A stretch of 64,000 bases of DNA from Erpetoichthys calabaricus (lineage: Eukaryota > Chordata > Cladistia > Polypteriformes > Polypteridae): assembly GCF_900747795.2 (NCBI RefSeq), contig NC_041405.2, positions 130,915,446-130,979,445 of the forward strand, in the 5' to 3' direction. Of this stretch, positions 12,053 through 25,530 are shown piece by piece; positions within the stretch are counted from its first letter, which is position 1; every line of letters begins with the position of its first letter. The notes under the pieces were generated by a model that was given only the letters and a program-made list of their open reading frames with translations, was not told the origin of the DNA and did not search any database. The position numbers and the translations under genes are program-made.

Positions 12053-13169
12053 TTCTTAAGAATCACAACAATCCATATGGTTACAAAGTTTATGTCTTCC
12101 CTTGATAAATTCACACCAAGGCTGATAAGCATTTTCCGTAATAAGGGAGGTGTTGTAGAAAAAGAAATCCAGATGATGCTAGATATCTTACTCGGGGTAA
12201 GAAAAATAAGTAAATTCTTGCAGAGATATATATTGAATGACCTGGTTTGGTTGTTTTTTCACAATGCCTCTTAATACTGTTTTGAACAGGAAAATACTCT
12301 CCACAAGTGAAGAGAGCTTGTTCTCTGCTGTTTGATAAAGTACCTTGGTGAAAATGTGGAGGATCTTCTCAAAGAGTATGTGGTAAGTGGATCAGTTTTA
12401 TTTTTTTTCCTCTTCTGTTTGCGGAGATACAGCCTGTTTATCAATATTGCATTGACCGAGTGGAGTTAAAAAAAGCTGTAATCTATATGATGACAACTCT
12501 AAGAAACTAAAAAATAAAATATATACTACTATAATATGTTAGTAACACTATATTCTTTCACTCAGTAGTTTATATTACTTTAATTTTTCTTTGCTTTGAC
12601 AGTATATTGCCCTGTTGCATGTCAAAAATAACATATATGGATGCTGATGCATAAAACATTGAAAACCCAAGAAATGGCCATGTCAAATTTAGAATAGGCT
12701 TGAAAGAAAAGCAATTGATCTCATTTGTTGGTTGATGCCCTCTACAATGGATGTCATCCATCTTGATTATAAAACATTAGTAATCTGAGATTTTTTCACA
12801 AACACTTTGATATTGTTTGGTACTATCCAGAATTAGTTTCTATTAAATTGTATTGCATCACGATTTGCTTTGTTTTGCTTTAAAACCTGAGATTAAAACT
12901 CTTCTCAGCCAGCTCTACCAGTGTAGGACAAGGAACAGTTAAAGTGTTTATTTTTCGGTATTATTCAGTCTGACTGGAGTCAGTATGCTCTCAAAAAGTA
13001 TTTGTGGCAAAGCATGAAGGAGCTCCTGATGCAGAACCAGCAGATGTTGGTGTGATTGTTGAGGGAATTGAAGCTGTAAATAATTTTGGTAACTTTGCAA
13101 CAGCATGTGCCATGTTACTAGGTGTTATAAATTCACTGAATCTGAGTTACCCTAAAGAGCTCAGATATA

Positions 13170-13300
13170 GTTAGTCAGTCAGTCATTTCCCAACCTGCTA
13201 TATCCTAACACAGGGTCACAGGGGTCTGCTGGATCCAGTCCCAGCCAGCACAGGGCGCAGGACAGGAACAAAGCCCTGGGCAGGGCACAAGGCCACCGCA
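13170..13300 (-). mobile_element. 5'-truncated SINE in the last exon of the broken gene
   Basis: Only the 3' third of the V-SINE-like element is present, with a (GTCA)n tail instead of GGAT. A 13 bp duplication GAGCTCAGATATA flanks it (13157-13169 and 13301-13313). Clean truncation with a target duplication indicates LINE-driven target-primed insertion that stopped early. Confidence 0.85.
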
Positions 13301-13400
13301 GAGCTCAGATATACTTTAAAAGTATTCCAAAAATTGTTTTTGGAATAGAATGGTCTCAAACTTAGCTGAAAAGTTCTTTCTTTAAAAAACAGGTTAATGT

Positions 13401-13848
13401 GCTAATCTTAATATTTTATTTTTTGCATCAACTTTATTTACTGCAATATTAGAAAAGCATATTGTTTTGTATGTATGTATATATGACCATATTTCGATCA
13501 AAAAAAGCATTGTTCGCTGGATTTCTTTTGCATTTAGCTACCAATATAGAGGCCCTATTTTACATAAGAATTTGTTAAGGTTATTAAAGTCACAGCTTCA
13601 CAGTTAAGCTTATTTTGTAAAAGTAACATACTGTGACTGGCAAACATTTAGAAGAAAATTAACGAGCCCATAGAATGGTTGTAGACTTTTGTGAAGAGAA
13701 AATAAAGGTAAAATAATATGTACTTTGTAATTGCTGTTATTCATAAAGAACACTATTGTAATAATGTTTTATACATTAAAAAAAATACAAAAACTATTCT
13801 CATGTGCTTTTTGTGTTTTCTTCACATTTATGATTTATGTTTGAACAG
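13401..13848. other. Unassigned AT-rich spacer
   Basis: Nothing recognisable between the broken gene and the solo LTR. Confidence 0.4.
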
Positions 13849-14417
13849 TGTGCCAGTAGGGGGCGCTTTTGTGCCTCCAAACCCGCAGACAACATGCCAG
13901 AACACCAGGTAAAAAGTCCCAATAATGAATTTATTATTCCAATAATGTGCACAAAGCACCTCCACAATAATAAGCAAATAATCAATAATAAACCATCAAT
14001 CCTCCTCTCCACCCAGCAGCTCTGTCACACTTCCTCCCAACTCTGGCGCAGCCTGCTGGGTTTCCCACAGTCCTTTTTATAGTCCCTGTACCCGGAAGTG
14101 CTTCTGTCCTTCAATCCATGTGTTTCCATAGCACTTCCGGGTCAGATGAAAACTCTTCTTTTTCTTCAGCCCGGAAGTACTTCAGTTCTTCTGTCCTTGT
14201 GACTTGGAAGTACTTCCAGGCTATAGGGAGAATAGAAATCCCTGTGCCTTCTTGCAGCATCCCCTGGAGGCCCCCACGGTATCCAGCAGGGCTGTGAATC
14301 CGAACTCCATTGTCCATGAAGCCCTGCGGGAATTTGGGGCATCTCCATGCTGCAGGGAGGTCTCCATCTAGTGGCCTGGGGGAGCTGGCCGGGATAAACT
14401 GCCGGCCACCTCTCACA
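13849..14417 (-). mobile_element. Solo LTR of an LTR retrotransposon
   Basis: A 569 bp unit reading TGTGAG ... GGCACA on the - strand, flanked by the 4 bp duplication ACAG (13845-13848 and 14418-14421). It carries a TATA box (GGACTATAAAAAGG) followed by a polyadenylation AATAAA, as an LTR should. No internal region is attached. It belongs with the copies at 22.1 kb and 55.8 kb. Family not named; a Gypsy-type element is plausible. Confidence 0.7.
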
Positions 14418-15996
14418 ACAGTTAAGAATATTAAGTTTGCCATAATTTCTTCTAGTAAGGCTATCGATTACGTAAACCTTTTTAAGTCTATTCAAATTAA
14501 AATCTTGTGTTACTAATACATGAATCATTTGTGTAGGGTTAAATTATGAACATTTGTTGTTTCAATTTAAAAAAGTAAATATTTTATAAAAGAAAATGTT
14601 AGTTAATCCAAAAAATTTAAATCACATTTTTATTTTCACTCAACTCAAAAGCAATGTCAAATTTACACTAAATACCATTGTAGGATTTACTTAAAAGTAG
14701 TGTTAGTTGAAAGAACTTAAAAAGGAGAATGCAATTGATTGCCATCATTTTTTTAAGTTTATCCAACAAGTTATTTTTTTCAGTGATATGCACTATGATT
14801 ATTGTTCTAATGGCATGAATACAGTTCTTTTTGATGAGATTAAGGATGTTATAAAATATTTCATAAATATATATCCATCATCAAGCATTATAAATGAAGT
14901 TATGGATAATACAACAGACAGGTGTCCACCAAGACCTAATATTACCAGTAGCATACTTTAGAGCCATTGTCAAAATGTTGATTTAACTGACATTTGGAGA
15001 CATCCCAACCATGAAACTAAGCAGTTTACTTGGATTAACTCTCTATTCACTCAAGAATTGACCTCTGGTTAATCTCAAAGGACCTGATGTCTCTTAGGAG
15101 GTTCAGATTTTACCAGCTATTTTAACAGACCACAAAATAATTGCTATTACAACAAATAAAATAATATGTGATTATTTGAGACTGAATAAGAGCCTGCTAG
15201 AAAATGAAGATCTAAAGGACATAATTAATAAGCTTATCAAAAATTACTGGAAATTGGCTAACAATGATGGAGAATTTTCAAAAAATTGGGAGCCTCTAAA
15301 ATATAATATCTGCTGCTCAATTGTCACTTCTGCGGAAGTTAAGGCTTCAGAACAACAGCTCAGGTACTTAAACTAACAGAGGAAATTTCTGACAAGGAAA
15401 GTAACATTACTGAAGACAAAATTAAATATCCTGCAAAAACAGATAAAAATTAATGAGGCAAAGGCAAAGAGGGCTTTTGTGATATCAAGAAAATAGTGGT
15501 TGGAAAAAGGAGAAAAAACAGCCAATATGTTGTAGTCTACAAAAAAATGGGGTGAAATTAACATGCTTCAAAAGCTCATAATTGATGGTGTCCTATAGTG
15601 GGAACCCTAAATCAACTGAAGGATTTACAACCAAATTTTACAAAGAACTTTGTAGATACTAATGTTGATGAAACCATTGAGCTATTTGGGTCTATTGCAG
15701 AAGAAAGAAAGCTGCAGATAACCTTAACAGTGTTTGCTCCCAGAATATAAGCTTAAATTAAATATAAAAGGCTATCAAAAATTTAAAATATAATAAATCA
15801 CCTGGGAGTGATGGTCTAACATCAGAATTTTATAAAATGTTTATAGATCCCATTTCATGATTTTTTTTAACTTGCAACTTATGAAGAAAGTTTTGAAAAG
15901 GGCAAATTACATAATTCAATAAAACAAGGCATCATTACCTTAATTCCTAAGCTTCATAAAGATATTCTGTTTTTGGATAATTGTCATCCTATCGAA

Positions 15997-18900
15997 CTGT
16001 GTTGATTTGGATTTACTTTTATGGACTTTGCCTTGACTGGGTTTGCAGCCTCGGGGACAACCAAATCTTTCTGTGGCACACTGGATGAGGCCTATGGACA
16101 TTTCTTTGCACCGTGACGATCTATGAGCCAGGGATGGTCTGTCTTCTTGATTATAATTTATACACTGGATTGCTCTTGATTCCTTCTATACATGCTTAAT
16201 GACTAAAAAATGATCAGAGGTTTACACCCAGCTGGATGTGGCTCTGGGTGATCCCGCCTGTAATACCTAGCGTTATATGTATGTGGCTGTATGTTGCAAA
16301 CTCCGAATTTTGGTATTTTCATGTGCATTTTGTAATATCTCCTACTATGCTTTTTCTGCTGCTTGCCGCTCATCTGTGCCACCTGATCCTCCCGTCTCAC
16401 CTTCTCCGCTGTGCTGTGCTGCTTCTCTGCTACTATCAGATAAGTATTGCTCTCTACTATGCTAAAATACTCTTGTGACAAACTCCTTCATATTAAACAA
16501 TTTGTCCAGAGCAAATGGTCAGACTGGAATGTCCTAAAAGACAATGGTATTGTGTGGCACCCGAAATATTTACATCGCGGGTCAGGTCACCGCCACAGCC
16601 GAGTTGCGAATGAAAAGTTCACCGGCAACATTTGCTCAGGAATATGCCGTCCTACTCATGGCTTTGGAAATAGGAGTGTCAGTGTGCCAAATCTGCAATA
16701 TGTTAAAATAAATTCTGGTCATGGATCTGTGCACAACGAACCCACATCGGCTAATATTGCATTGGTTAACTCAAGATCTCTTAATGGCAAAGCACTGGTG
16801 CTATCAGAATTCATTACAGACTCAAACCTTGACTTGCTATGCTTAACAGAAACTTGGTAAAAGCCAAATGATTTTACATCTGTTCACTTCACGCAGCTTA
16901 GCAGCTCAAAACAAGGCGGAGGAGTCGCAGTAATTGCAAGATCGAAGTTTAACATCAAAAGAATCCCCATTGTTGGTCCATTGTCTTTCGAGTGTCTGGC
17001 TTTTAAGCTAATAACAAAATCTGGTCCTGTCTCACTTATTGTTGTCTATCGCCCCCCGAAATACAATGCTGGACTTGATCTGCACATCTGGATTATCTGT
17101 TGGCAACACTTATAGCAGTGATTTGGGACTCTCTGACCATAAAACAGTGCTTTTCACTGTCTCATTACCTCTCCCTCCTCTTACCTGTAAATGTCAAATT
17201 TATTTCCGAAACCTTAAAAATATCTGTCCCTCTGTTCTTGCTGGATCCATTTCTTATCTGTTTCTGTCTTCACCTATTCCATCAACACTAGATAGTCTTG
17301 TTGACACTATAACTCAGCCCTTCATTCAGCACTCGATAAAACAGCTCCTTTAAAATATAAGGAGGTTTCCTTTAAGCGTTCAGCATGGTATAATTCAGAG
17401 CTACGATCTATGAAAGCAACTGGCCAATGCCTTGAGAGAATGTCACGTAAGACTGGCCTCACTGCTTTCTCTGACCATCAAAGGGCTTACAGGGATGCAC
17501 TAACTGCAGCCAAGAGCACACATTATGGCAGAATAATAGAAATTGGCCATGATAACCCAAGGGTTTTGTTCTCTATAGTTAATAAATTTCTTCAACCTGC
17601 ATCTGGCCCAGTTACCTCCTCTACTGAAGTCTGTGAAAAATTCCTCCACTCTTTCCACAATAAAATTAAAGATCTAAATAATTCAACTAACAGAAATCCA
17701 TCATCCATTTATGTCCTTCCCTGTCTTCCCACTCCATCCAGCTCCTTTTCTAAATTTTCCCCAGTCACATCGGCATTTGTTAATGACCTGCTTTGTAAGA
17801 TGAGGCCAACTACTTGTGTACTGCTCCACCACACTTCTTAAATCCTGCCTTCATGCCATAATCCCGACTTTTACGACAATAATCAATACATCCCTCGAAA
17901 CTTGGTTTGTGCCAGTCACTTTTAAAATCGCTTCTGTAACTCCCATGTTAAAAAAGCCTGGTCTTGATGGTAACGATCTTAACAATTTTTGGCCTATTTC
18001 CCACTTACCTTTTCTGTCAAAAGTTCTTGAGCGTATTGTAGCCTCCAAGCTCACCAATTACTTAACCTCTAAAAATTTGATGGAACCCTTTCAGTCTGGT
18101 TTCAGGGCGCAGCACAACTGTGAAAGTGCTCTTCTTCGGGTAACCAATGATTTGCTTATGGCAGCAGACTCTGGACAAACCAGCATATTCATTCTGTTAG
18201 ACCTCAGTGCAGCATTTGACACTGTCAGACATGACATTCTACTGTTGAGAATGGAGAACATGCTGGGTATCTCTGGCAGTGCCCTCCAGTGGTTCAAGTC
18301 CTATCTGACTGATAGGCAAGAGTATGTTAGTCTTGGCAACAGCAGATCCAGCTTAGCGCAAGTCACACAAGGGGTTCCTCAGGGCTCTATCCTCTGCCCT
18401 CTTCTCTTCTGTATTTATATGCTTCCCCTTGGCCATATTATTCGTAGCTATGGACTGGGTTATCATTTTTATGCAGATGACACTCAACTCTATTTCAATG
18501 TCAAAAGTGCAACTTCATCAGAGATTTCTCAGCTCACAACTTGCCTCAGTGAAATTAAAACCTGGATGGAGCAGAACTCTTTAAAATTAAATTGCAACAA
18601 AACTGAACTCCTGCAAATTGGCACTAAAGCGCTACTTAAGAAAATGAGCTCCTTTTCAGTCACTCTTGATGGCGATCTCATCAGACCTTCTTCTGATGCA
18701 AGGAATCTTGGTGTCATTTTTGATTCCTCCCTTTCTTATTCTGCCCACATAAACCACATTAAGAAACTTTCTTACTTTCACCTCCATAACATATCCCGTG
18801 TTCGTTCATTCCTCTCCTTTTCTAATGCTGAGAGACTTGTCCATGCTTTTATCACATCCTGCATCAATTATTGTAACTCGCTGCTTTCCGGTGCCCCTTC

Positions 18901-19616
18901 TAATCTTATATCACAGCTCCAGTTGATTCAAAAGTCTGCTGCAAGAGTCCTTACTCAAAACAGCAGCAGCAAGCACATCACACTAATCCTGCTTCACCTT
19001 CACTGGCTCCTTGTGTCTTACAGGATTGAATATAAAATTCTATTAATAACCTATAAAGCTTTAAATGGCCTTGCACCAGACTACACCAGTGACCTTCTAA
19101 ATCACTAGGCTCTTGTTCGCCTACTAAGGTCCTCTGATTCTGGCAATCTTATTGTGCCTCACACTAACCTGCACTCTATGGGTGACAGGGCCTTCAGCTC
19201 CATAGCACCCAGACTTTGGAATGACATCCCGAAGTTAATGAGATCAGCTGACTCCATTCATTGTTTTAAAAACCAACTTAAAACTCATTTATTTAGGAAG
19301 GCTTTTAACTTAACTTAACTTTCTGCCCTTTCTTTCAGTCTACCTCTCTGTCCAGGTGCTCAGGATAATTTGTATGTCTGTTATATCACAAATTAGGTTA
19401 TTTGTTAGGTTTTTCTTTTAGTATTGAATTTAGTATTTTACTCTGGTTTATTGTCCTTTATTCTATTTAGTGCTTTGCTATCTGTTTCATTGTTCTATTC
19501 AGGAAAACATTTGTATCCAATGTTACATATACCCTGCTGTTTTTTCTAAGAATCTGTGCAGTGCCTTGAGCATGGGAAACGCGCTATATAAATGAAATGT
19601 ATTATTATTATTATTA
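15997..19616 (+). mobile_element. L2-clade LINE inserted in the L1
   Basis: Both L2 domains are visible. The endonuclease is at 16741-17100 (NIALVNSRSLNGKALVLSEF, DLLCLTETW, SLIVVYRPPK). The reverse transcriptase is a 430-codon open frame at 17816-19108: FILLDLSAAFDTVRHDIL, TQGVPQGSILCPLLF, and the catalytic YADDTQLY. The C-terminal NYCNSLLSGAP and HLHWLLVSYRIEYKIL are typical of L2. A 3' UTR follows and ends in GCGCTATATAAATGAAATG plus an (ATT)n tail at about 19600-19616, the standard L2 ending. Frame breaks separate endonuclease, linker (17410-17841) and RT. It is younger than the L1 it splits. The 5' edge is approximate. Confidence 0.88.
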
Positions 19617-19784
19617 TACTTCTCTTAAACAATGATTCCAAGATACTAGCCTCTGTATTTGCTACCAGATTGAAATATGGGATAAAAGGCCTTGTTGACG
19701 AATGTCAGTCAGGTTTCCTTAAAGATTGTTATTTACAGTATCTAATAAAATCTGTTTGATTTTAGACTTGATTGAATATAATGA

Positions 19785-20114
19785 GGAGGCACAGTGGCAC
19801 AATGGCAGCACTACTGCCACGCAGTAAGGAGATCTGGGTTCGCTTCCCAGGTCCTCCCTGCATGGAGTTTGCATGTTCTCCCCATGTCTGAGTGGGTTTC
19901 CTCCCACAGTCCAAAGATATACATGTTAGGTGCACTGGTGATTCTAAATTGCCCCTAGTGTGTGCTTGGTGTATGAGTGTGTGTGCCCTGTGGTGTGCTG
20001 GCGCCCTGCCTGGGATTTGTCCCTGCCTTGCGCACTGTGTTGGCTGGGATTGGCTCCAGCAGACCCCTATGACCCTGTGTTAGGATATAGCGGGATGGAT
20101 AATGGATGGATGAA
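19785..20114 (+). mobile_element. V-SINE-like SINE, full length, inside the L1
   Basis: A tRNA-like head (GGCACAGTGGCACAATGGC ... GGTTCGCTTCCCAGG), the conserved central block, and a (GGAT)n tail. It is flanked by TGAATATAATGA at 19773-19784 and 20115-20126. Removing it with one duplication restores the L1 frame (DLIEYN/ELLSGDP). Confidence 0.9.
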
Positions 20115-20215
20115 TGAATATAATGAATTGCTTTCTGGAGACCCAATGATTCTATTTATGGATTTTCAAAAGACATTTAATTATTTTTTTGTAAATGCAG
20201 TTAGGACACTGTATC

Positions 20216-21706
20216 TTCTTCTGTCGGCAGCTCCCGTTAGGGGTTGCCAGAGTGGATCATCTTCTTCCATATCTTTCTGTCCTCTGCATCTTGTTCTGTC
20301 ACAACCATCACCTGCATGTCCTCCCTCACCACATCAACCATCAACCTTCTTTTAGGCCTTCCTCTTTTTCTCTTGCCTGGCAGCTCTATCCTTAGCATCC
20401 TTCTCCCAATGTACTTGGCATCTCTCCTCTGCACATGTCCAAACCAACACAATCTCGCCTCTCTGACTTTGTCTCCCAACTGTCCAACTTGAGCTGACCC
20501 TCTAATGTACTCATTTCTAATCCTATCCATCCTTATCACACCCAATGCAAATCTTAGCATCTTTAACTCTGCTACCTCCAGCTCTGTCTCCTGCTTTCTA
20601 GTCAGTGCCACCGTCTCCAACCCATATAACACAGCTGGTCTCACTACCATCCTGTAGACCTTCCCTTTCACTCTTGATGATATCTGTCTGTCACAAATCA
20701 CTCCTGACACTCTTCTCCACCCATTCCACCCTGCCTGCATTCTCTTTTTCACCTCTCTTCCACAATCCCCATTACTCTGTACTGTTGATCCCAACTATTT
20801 AAACTCATCCACCTTCGCCAACTCTACTCCTTGCATCCTCACCATTCCACTGACCTCCCTCTCATTTACACACATGTATTCTATCTTGTTCCTACTGACC
20901 TTCATTCCTCTCCTCTCTAGAGCATATCTCCAGGGTCTCCTCAACCTGCTCTCTACTCTCACTACAGATCACAATGTCCTCAGCAAACATCATAGTCCAC
21001 AGGGACTATTGTCTAATCTCGTCTGTCAACCTGTCCATCACCATTGCAAATAAGAAAGGGCTCAGAGCTGATCCCTGATGTAATCCCAGCTCCACCTTGA
21101 ATGCATCTGTTACTCCTACTGCAGACCTCACCATGGTCACACTTCCCTCGTACATATCCTGTACAACTCTTACATACTTCTCTGCCACTACCGACTTCCT
21201 TATACAATACCACAACTCCTCTCGAGGCACCCTGTCATATGCTTTCTCCAGGTCCACAAAGACGCAATGCAACTCCTTCTGGCCTTCTCTAAACTTCTCC
21301 ATCAACATCCTCCGAGCAAACATTGCATCTGTGGTGCTCTTTCTTGGCATGAAACCATACTGCTGTTCACTAATCATCACATCACTTCTTAACCTAGCTT
21401 CCACTACTCTTTCCCATAACTTCATGCTGTGGCTCATCAGTATTATCCCCCTGTTGTGACTACAGTCCTGCACATCCCCTTTATTCTTAAATATCGGCAC
21501 CAGTACACTTCTTCTCCACTCCTCAGGCATCTTCCCACTTTCCAAGATTCTATTTAACAATCTGGTTAAAAACTCCACTGCCATCTCTCCTAAACACCTC
21601 CATGCTTCCACAGGTATGTCAGCTGGACCAACGGCTTTTCCATTCTTCATCCTCTTCATAGCTGTCCTTACTCCCTCCTTGTTAATCCGTTGCACTTCCT
21701 GATTCA
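20216..21706 (-). mobile_element. RTE-clade LINE (Rex3-like), 5'-truncated, inside the L1
   Basis: On the - strand, 21706-21006 encodes the reverse transcriptase ([67 protein letters not shown]). 20794-20237 encodes the C-terminal part (EVKKRMQAGWNGWRRVSGV, VVRPAVLYGLETVALTRKQE, ARLCWFGHVQRRDAKYIGRR). The catalytic FADD region between them is shifted and damaged. The 3' end (GATGATCCACTCTGGCAACC, then a GAAGAAGA tail) is a well known fish RTE ending. A short GTATC duplication (20211-20215 and 21707-21711) probably marks the target. The endonuclease is absent, hence 5' truncation. Confidence 0.85.
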
Positions 21707-22143
21707 GTATCCATGATTTGAAAGTCACAGAGGAATTTGTCAAGGTTGTATCTTACCTCCTCCTGCTTTTTCTCCTTACCTCTCAAATTCATAGCTTATT
21801 GGTCACTCAAAGTGAACTTAAAGGTATTAAATTCAATAAAAAGAAAGAATTTACAGCTGGCAGATAACACTCCTTTTTTTTTTTTTTTTTGAAAAACGCT
21901 AGTGAAGTGCATAAAGCACTTGATGTTATTAAAAAAAAAAAGAGTGTCAGGGATGAAATTAAATATCAACAAATGTGAACTGCTGGTACTGAAACAAAGT
22001 GATCAATCTAAAATCTGTGAAATTCCTGTTAAAAACACAGTTACTTACTTGGGAATTAAAATGAACAAACATTCAAGTGAAAACAATATGCTAAACCTTA
22101 ATCCAGTTAGTGACTCCATTATGAAAAAATAACTCATGGCTGG

Positions 22144-22711
22144 TGTGGCAGGCGGCCGGGGTCCATGCCCAGCTGGGAAGCCCCTGCACACTATATTCAG
22201 GGGGAGCAGCCCTGGACAGTGCAATACCTACCCCTGGACGCTAGATGGCCGCCCCCCTGGGTTGGAGCAGTGCCTCGGTTTCCCACAGGGCTCCATGGGA
22301 ACTGGAGTTGGGTGCAGCCCTGTTGAGTTCCGCAGGCACCACCGGGGGTGCTGTACTTGAGACTCCTGAGCCCATGTGGGCAGCATATTCGTCACACCCG
22401 GAAGTGCAGCCGGAACTCGGCGATCAAGCACCTGGAGCACTTCCGGGTGGACTATAAAAGGAGCCAGCAACCACCACTCAGGGGCCAGAGTCGGGTGGAA
22501 GAGGACAAGGTTGCCTGGGAGGAGTGGTGGTGCCAAGGAGAGGAAAGTGCTTTGTGTTATTAGTGTGCTGTGCTTTGGGACTGTGTTGTGTCTGTGGGTA
22601 CGAGGAAGGTGTAGCCCACAGACGAAGAAAAATAAATATTTGTTTTATTTTATACGTGCCTCCCGTGTCCAATCTGTGTCGGGTCGGGCGCAATATAGCG
22701 CTCATCTTACA
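22144..22711 (+). mobile_element. Solo LTR, second copy, inside the L1
   Basis: A 568 bp unit starting TGTGGC and ending TTACA, flanked by the 4 bp duplication CTGG (22140-22143 and 22712-22715). It contains a TATA box (GGACTATAAAAGGAGCC) and AATAAA upstream of the GTGTCGGGTCGGGCG region shared with the copy at 55.8 kb. It is inserted between two L1 pieces, so it is younger than the L1. Confidence 0.75.
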
Positions 22712-23807
22712 CTGGCTAGAGATTTAACCATTCAAGGAAGAGTCTAACTTTCAAAAGCAGAAGGATTATCACATTTCCTATATATTTTCAGCAGCAGAAA
22801 TTCCAGACTCCTCTTGTACCCTTCTAAACAAAATACTTTTCAATTTCTTTTGGAAAAATCGATGACACAAAATAAAAAAATGTAATTAATAACAAAAGAT
22901 GTTTAAGAAAACCTCATAGCATAGGAACATAATGCCAACTTTTATATTTGAAAAAGTTGGTGGTCTTGATGTTTTATTACAATGTACTTATGCAGTAGGG
23001 AAACTTCCAATTAAGTTAGTCAAATACCATTTACAAGTATTGCATTCATGGTGCCTTATCTACAAACACCACACCAATGTCTAATTTGGAATAAAAAAAA
23101 CCCATAATCTACAGAAAGAAAAGTTTATTTATTGATAATTGGTATAGAAATAGCATTCTACTAGCTGACGCCCGCCGTAGCATACGGCGGTGTAAGAATA
23201 GGAACGGAAAATGGTGAGAAAGGAATTCAGAAATCAAGAAGAAATAAATACTTCTTGAAAGATGTAGTTGTGAATAGGTGTTTTGGTGGAGATGACAGAT
23301 AATGAGTCGAAAAATCTAACCCTAGAAAAAGCCACGTACAACTGACCATGGCTGAAGACTGGTTGTTGTAGATTAATGCAAATCTTTGCAAACGTTTGTC
23401 CTTGGGACTTGTTGATAGTCATGGAGAAGGCGAGTCTGAGTGGGAATTGTGTGCGTTTAAATGTAAAAGGGAGATTGGTGTCGGAAGGAAGGACAGTGAT
23501 TCTGGGAATGAAGATTGTTTTAGAATTTTGGATAGCAATCAGTTTGCACTCAATAATATTTGTATGTATTCGGGTAATGGTGAGTCTTGTTTCTTTGCAA
23601 AGACCTTTTGATGGCATAATATTTCAGAGGAGCATAAGTACAGCTCCCACCTTCAGATGAAGGATATGGGGAGGCATGCCAGTTGTTGTGGGGGTGTGTA
23701 AAAACTGTTAAAATGTTAGTTGATCATTAGGATCATCACTGACTACTGTATCTACACTCTTGAAGGTCACTTTTTCACCCTGTGTAAGATCAAGAAGTTT
23801 GTTGTTA

Positions 23808-24612
<805 letters not shown>

Positions 24613-25240
24613 ATGTTGTGAATCGTTTGTGACGCTCAGTATTGCTCTTGCAGCAAGCTCTTGGGGAGTCACAGTCGAGAAATTAATATCACCGAAAACT
24701 TGAGCAACTGGGTATTGGTGTTGTGGTAAACATTGAGAAGGTAGTTCTGCCATTAGTTTTGTTGCATGTATCTTGGACTTCCTGGAAATGTGGATAGTAT
24801 TATGATCATTTTGCCTACATGTATGTTGTTATTTTCAGCGTTTGCTTGCAGTGCGTCTGATAGTCCTTTGTATTGTTCCACGTGCAGATCTTGTTGATCT
24901 AATCTGAGATAGTTGAGACGGGCGCCCTCTGTTTTAACATCTATGACGTACTGTTGGAATAGTTTGTCGCTGGAGTGCAAAATACTAAATGTATTCCTCA
25001 TTGCTAATCTGTACACATAAAATTGGCATTGAGTAAGTCTTATTCGCTTGGTGGTTCTTTTATCGGGAACATGTTGTAAATCTTTGTGCCAGCCAATGTC
25101 TCCATAAGGGAATAAAAGTGGGTAAACCATAACATGACGTTGTACAAAAACCTGTCGACAGAGAAGATACTGTTGTTCATTTTATAACAAAAGCTTAGGA
25201 AACAACTGTCGCAGTATAACGAAAATAGCAAGGTGTATGG

Positions 25241-25530
25241 GAGGCCGCAGACAGCATGGGGAAGGGTTTGGAAGAGGACAAATAGGAATCGAGAAATGCC
25301 GTGTCAGCTGTGTGTGAGCGGGACCGGTTTTGAAGAGGAGCCGCAGGCAGCGTGGGGAAGGGTTTGAAAGAGGACAAATAGGAATCGAGAAATGCCGTGT
25401 CGGCTGAGTGTGGGCAGGACCGGTTTTGAATAGGAGCCGCAGGCAGCGTGGGGAAGGGTTTGGAAGAGGACGTATAGGAATCAAGAAATGCCATGTCGGC
25501 TGCGTGTGGGCAGGACCGGTTTTGAAGTGG
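25241..25530 (-). repeat. Three 96 bp tandem repeats at a Helitron 5' end
   Basis: The phrase GAAGGGTTT starts units at 25261, 25357 and 25453, spacing 96 bases. Units differ by a few substitutions. Because 96 is a multiple of three, the - strand stays open and reads a 32-residue repeat. They lie about 40-330 bases inside the Helitron 5' terminus, where its promoter would be. Confidence 0.85.

Larger units (their letters stand above)
8835..13400 (+). pseudogene. SAMD3-like multi-copy fish gene, broken
   Basis: I recognise the C-terminal half of a fish protein family usually annotated as sterile alpha motif domain-containing protein 3-like; its role is unknown to me. Pieces in order: 8835-9334 (CLNEPGS...LKYKMANYRTTLRSLGCPEL, KKAEVNCLPPYPAGDT, FKARWPALF), ending at donor GTAAGT; 9494-9505 plus 12053-12196 (ISKEF/LRITTI ... 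KFMSSLDKFTPRLISIF), split by a Helitron; 12290-12382 (CCLIKYLGENVEDLLKEY); and about 12969-13169 plus 13301-13400 (PADVGVIVEGIEAV ... [19 protein letters not shown]), split by a SINE. Breaks: in-frame TAG at 8974 and 8992, a shift near 9200, TGA at 12308, a shift in an A-run near 12993, and stops near the end. Splice sites are intact, so decay is moderate. No SAM domain is seen upstream. The family name is from memory. Confidence 0.75.

Noticed and set aside
25182-25494. Repetitive ~100-codon frames on the - strand
   Set aside because: They come from the 96 bp tandem repeats inside a Helitron; periodicity, not selection, keeps them open.
25241-25530. CRISPR-like array
   Set aside because: Units are 96 bp, contiguous and without unique spacers, and the genome is eukaryotic.
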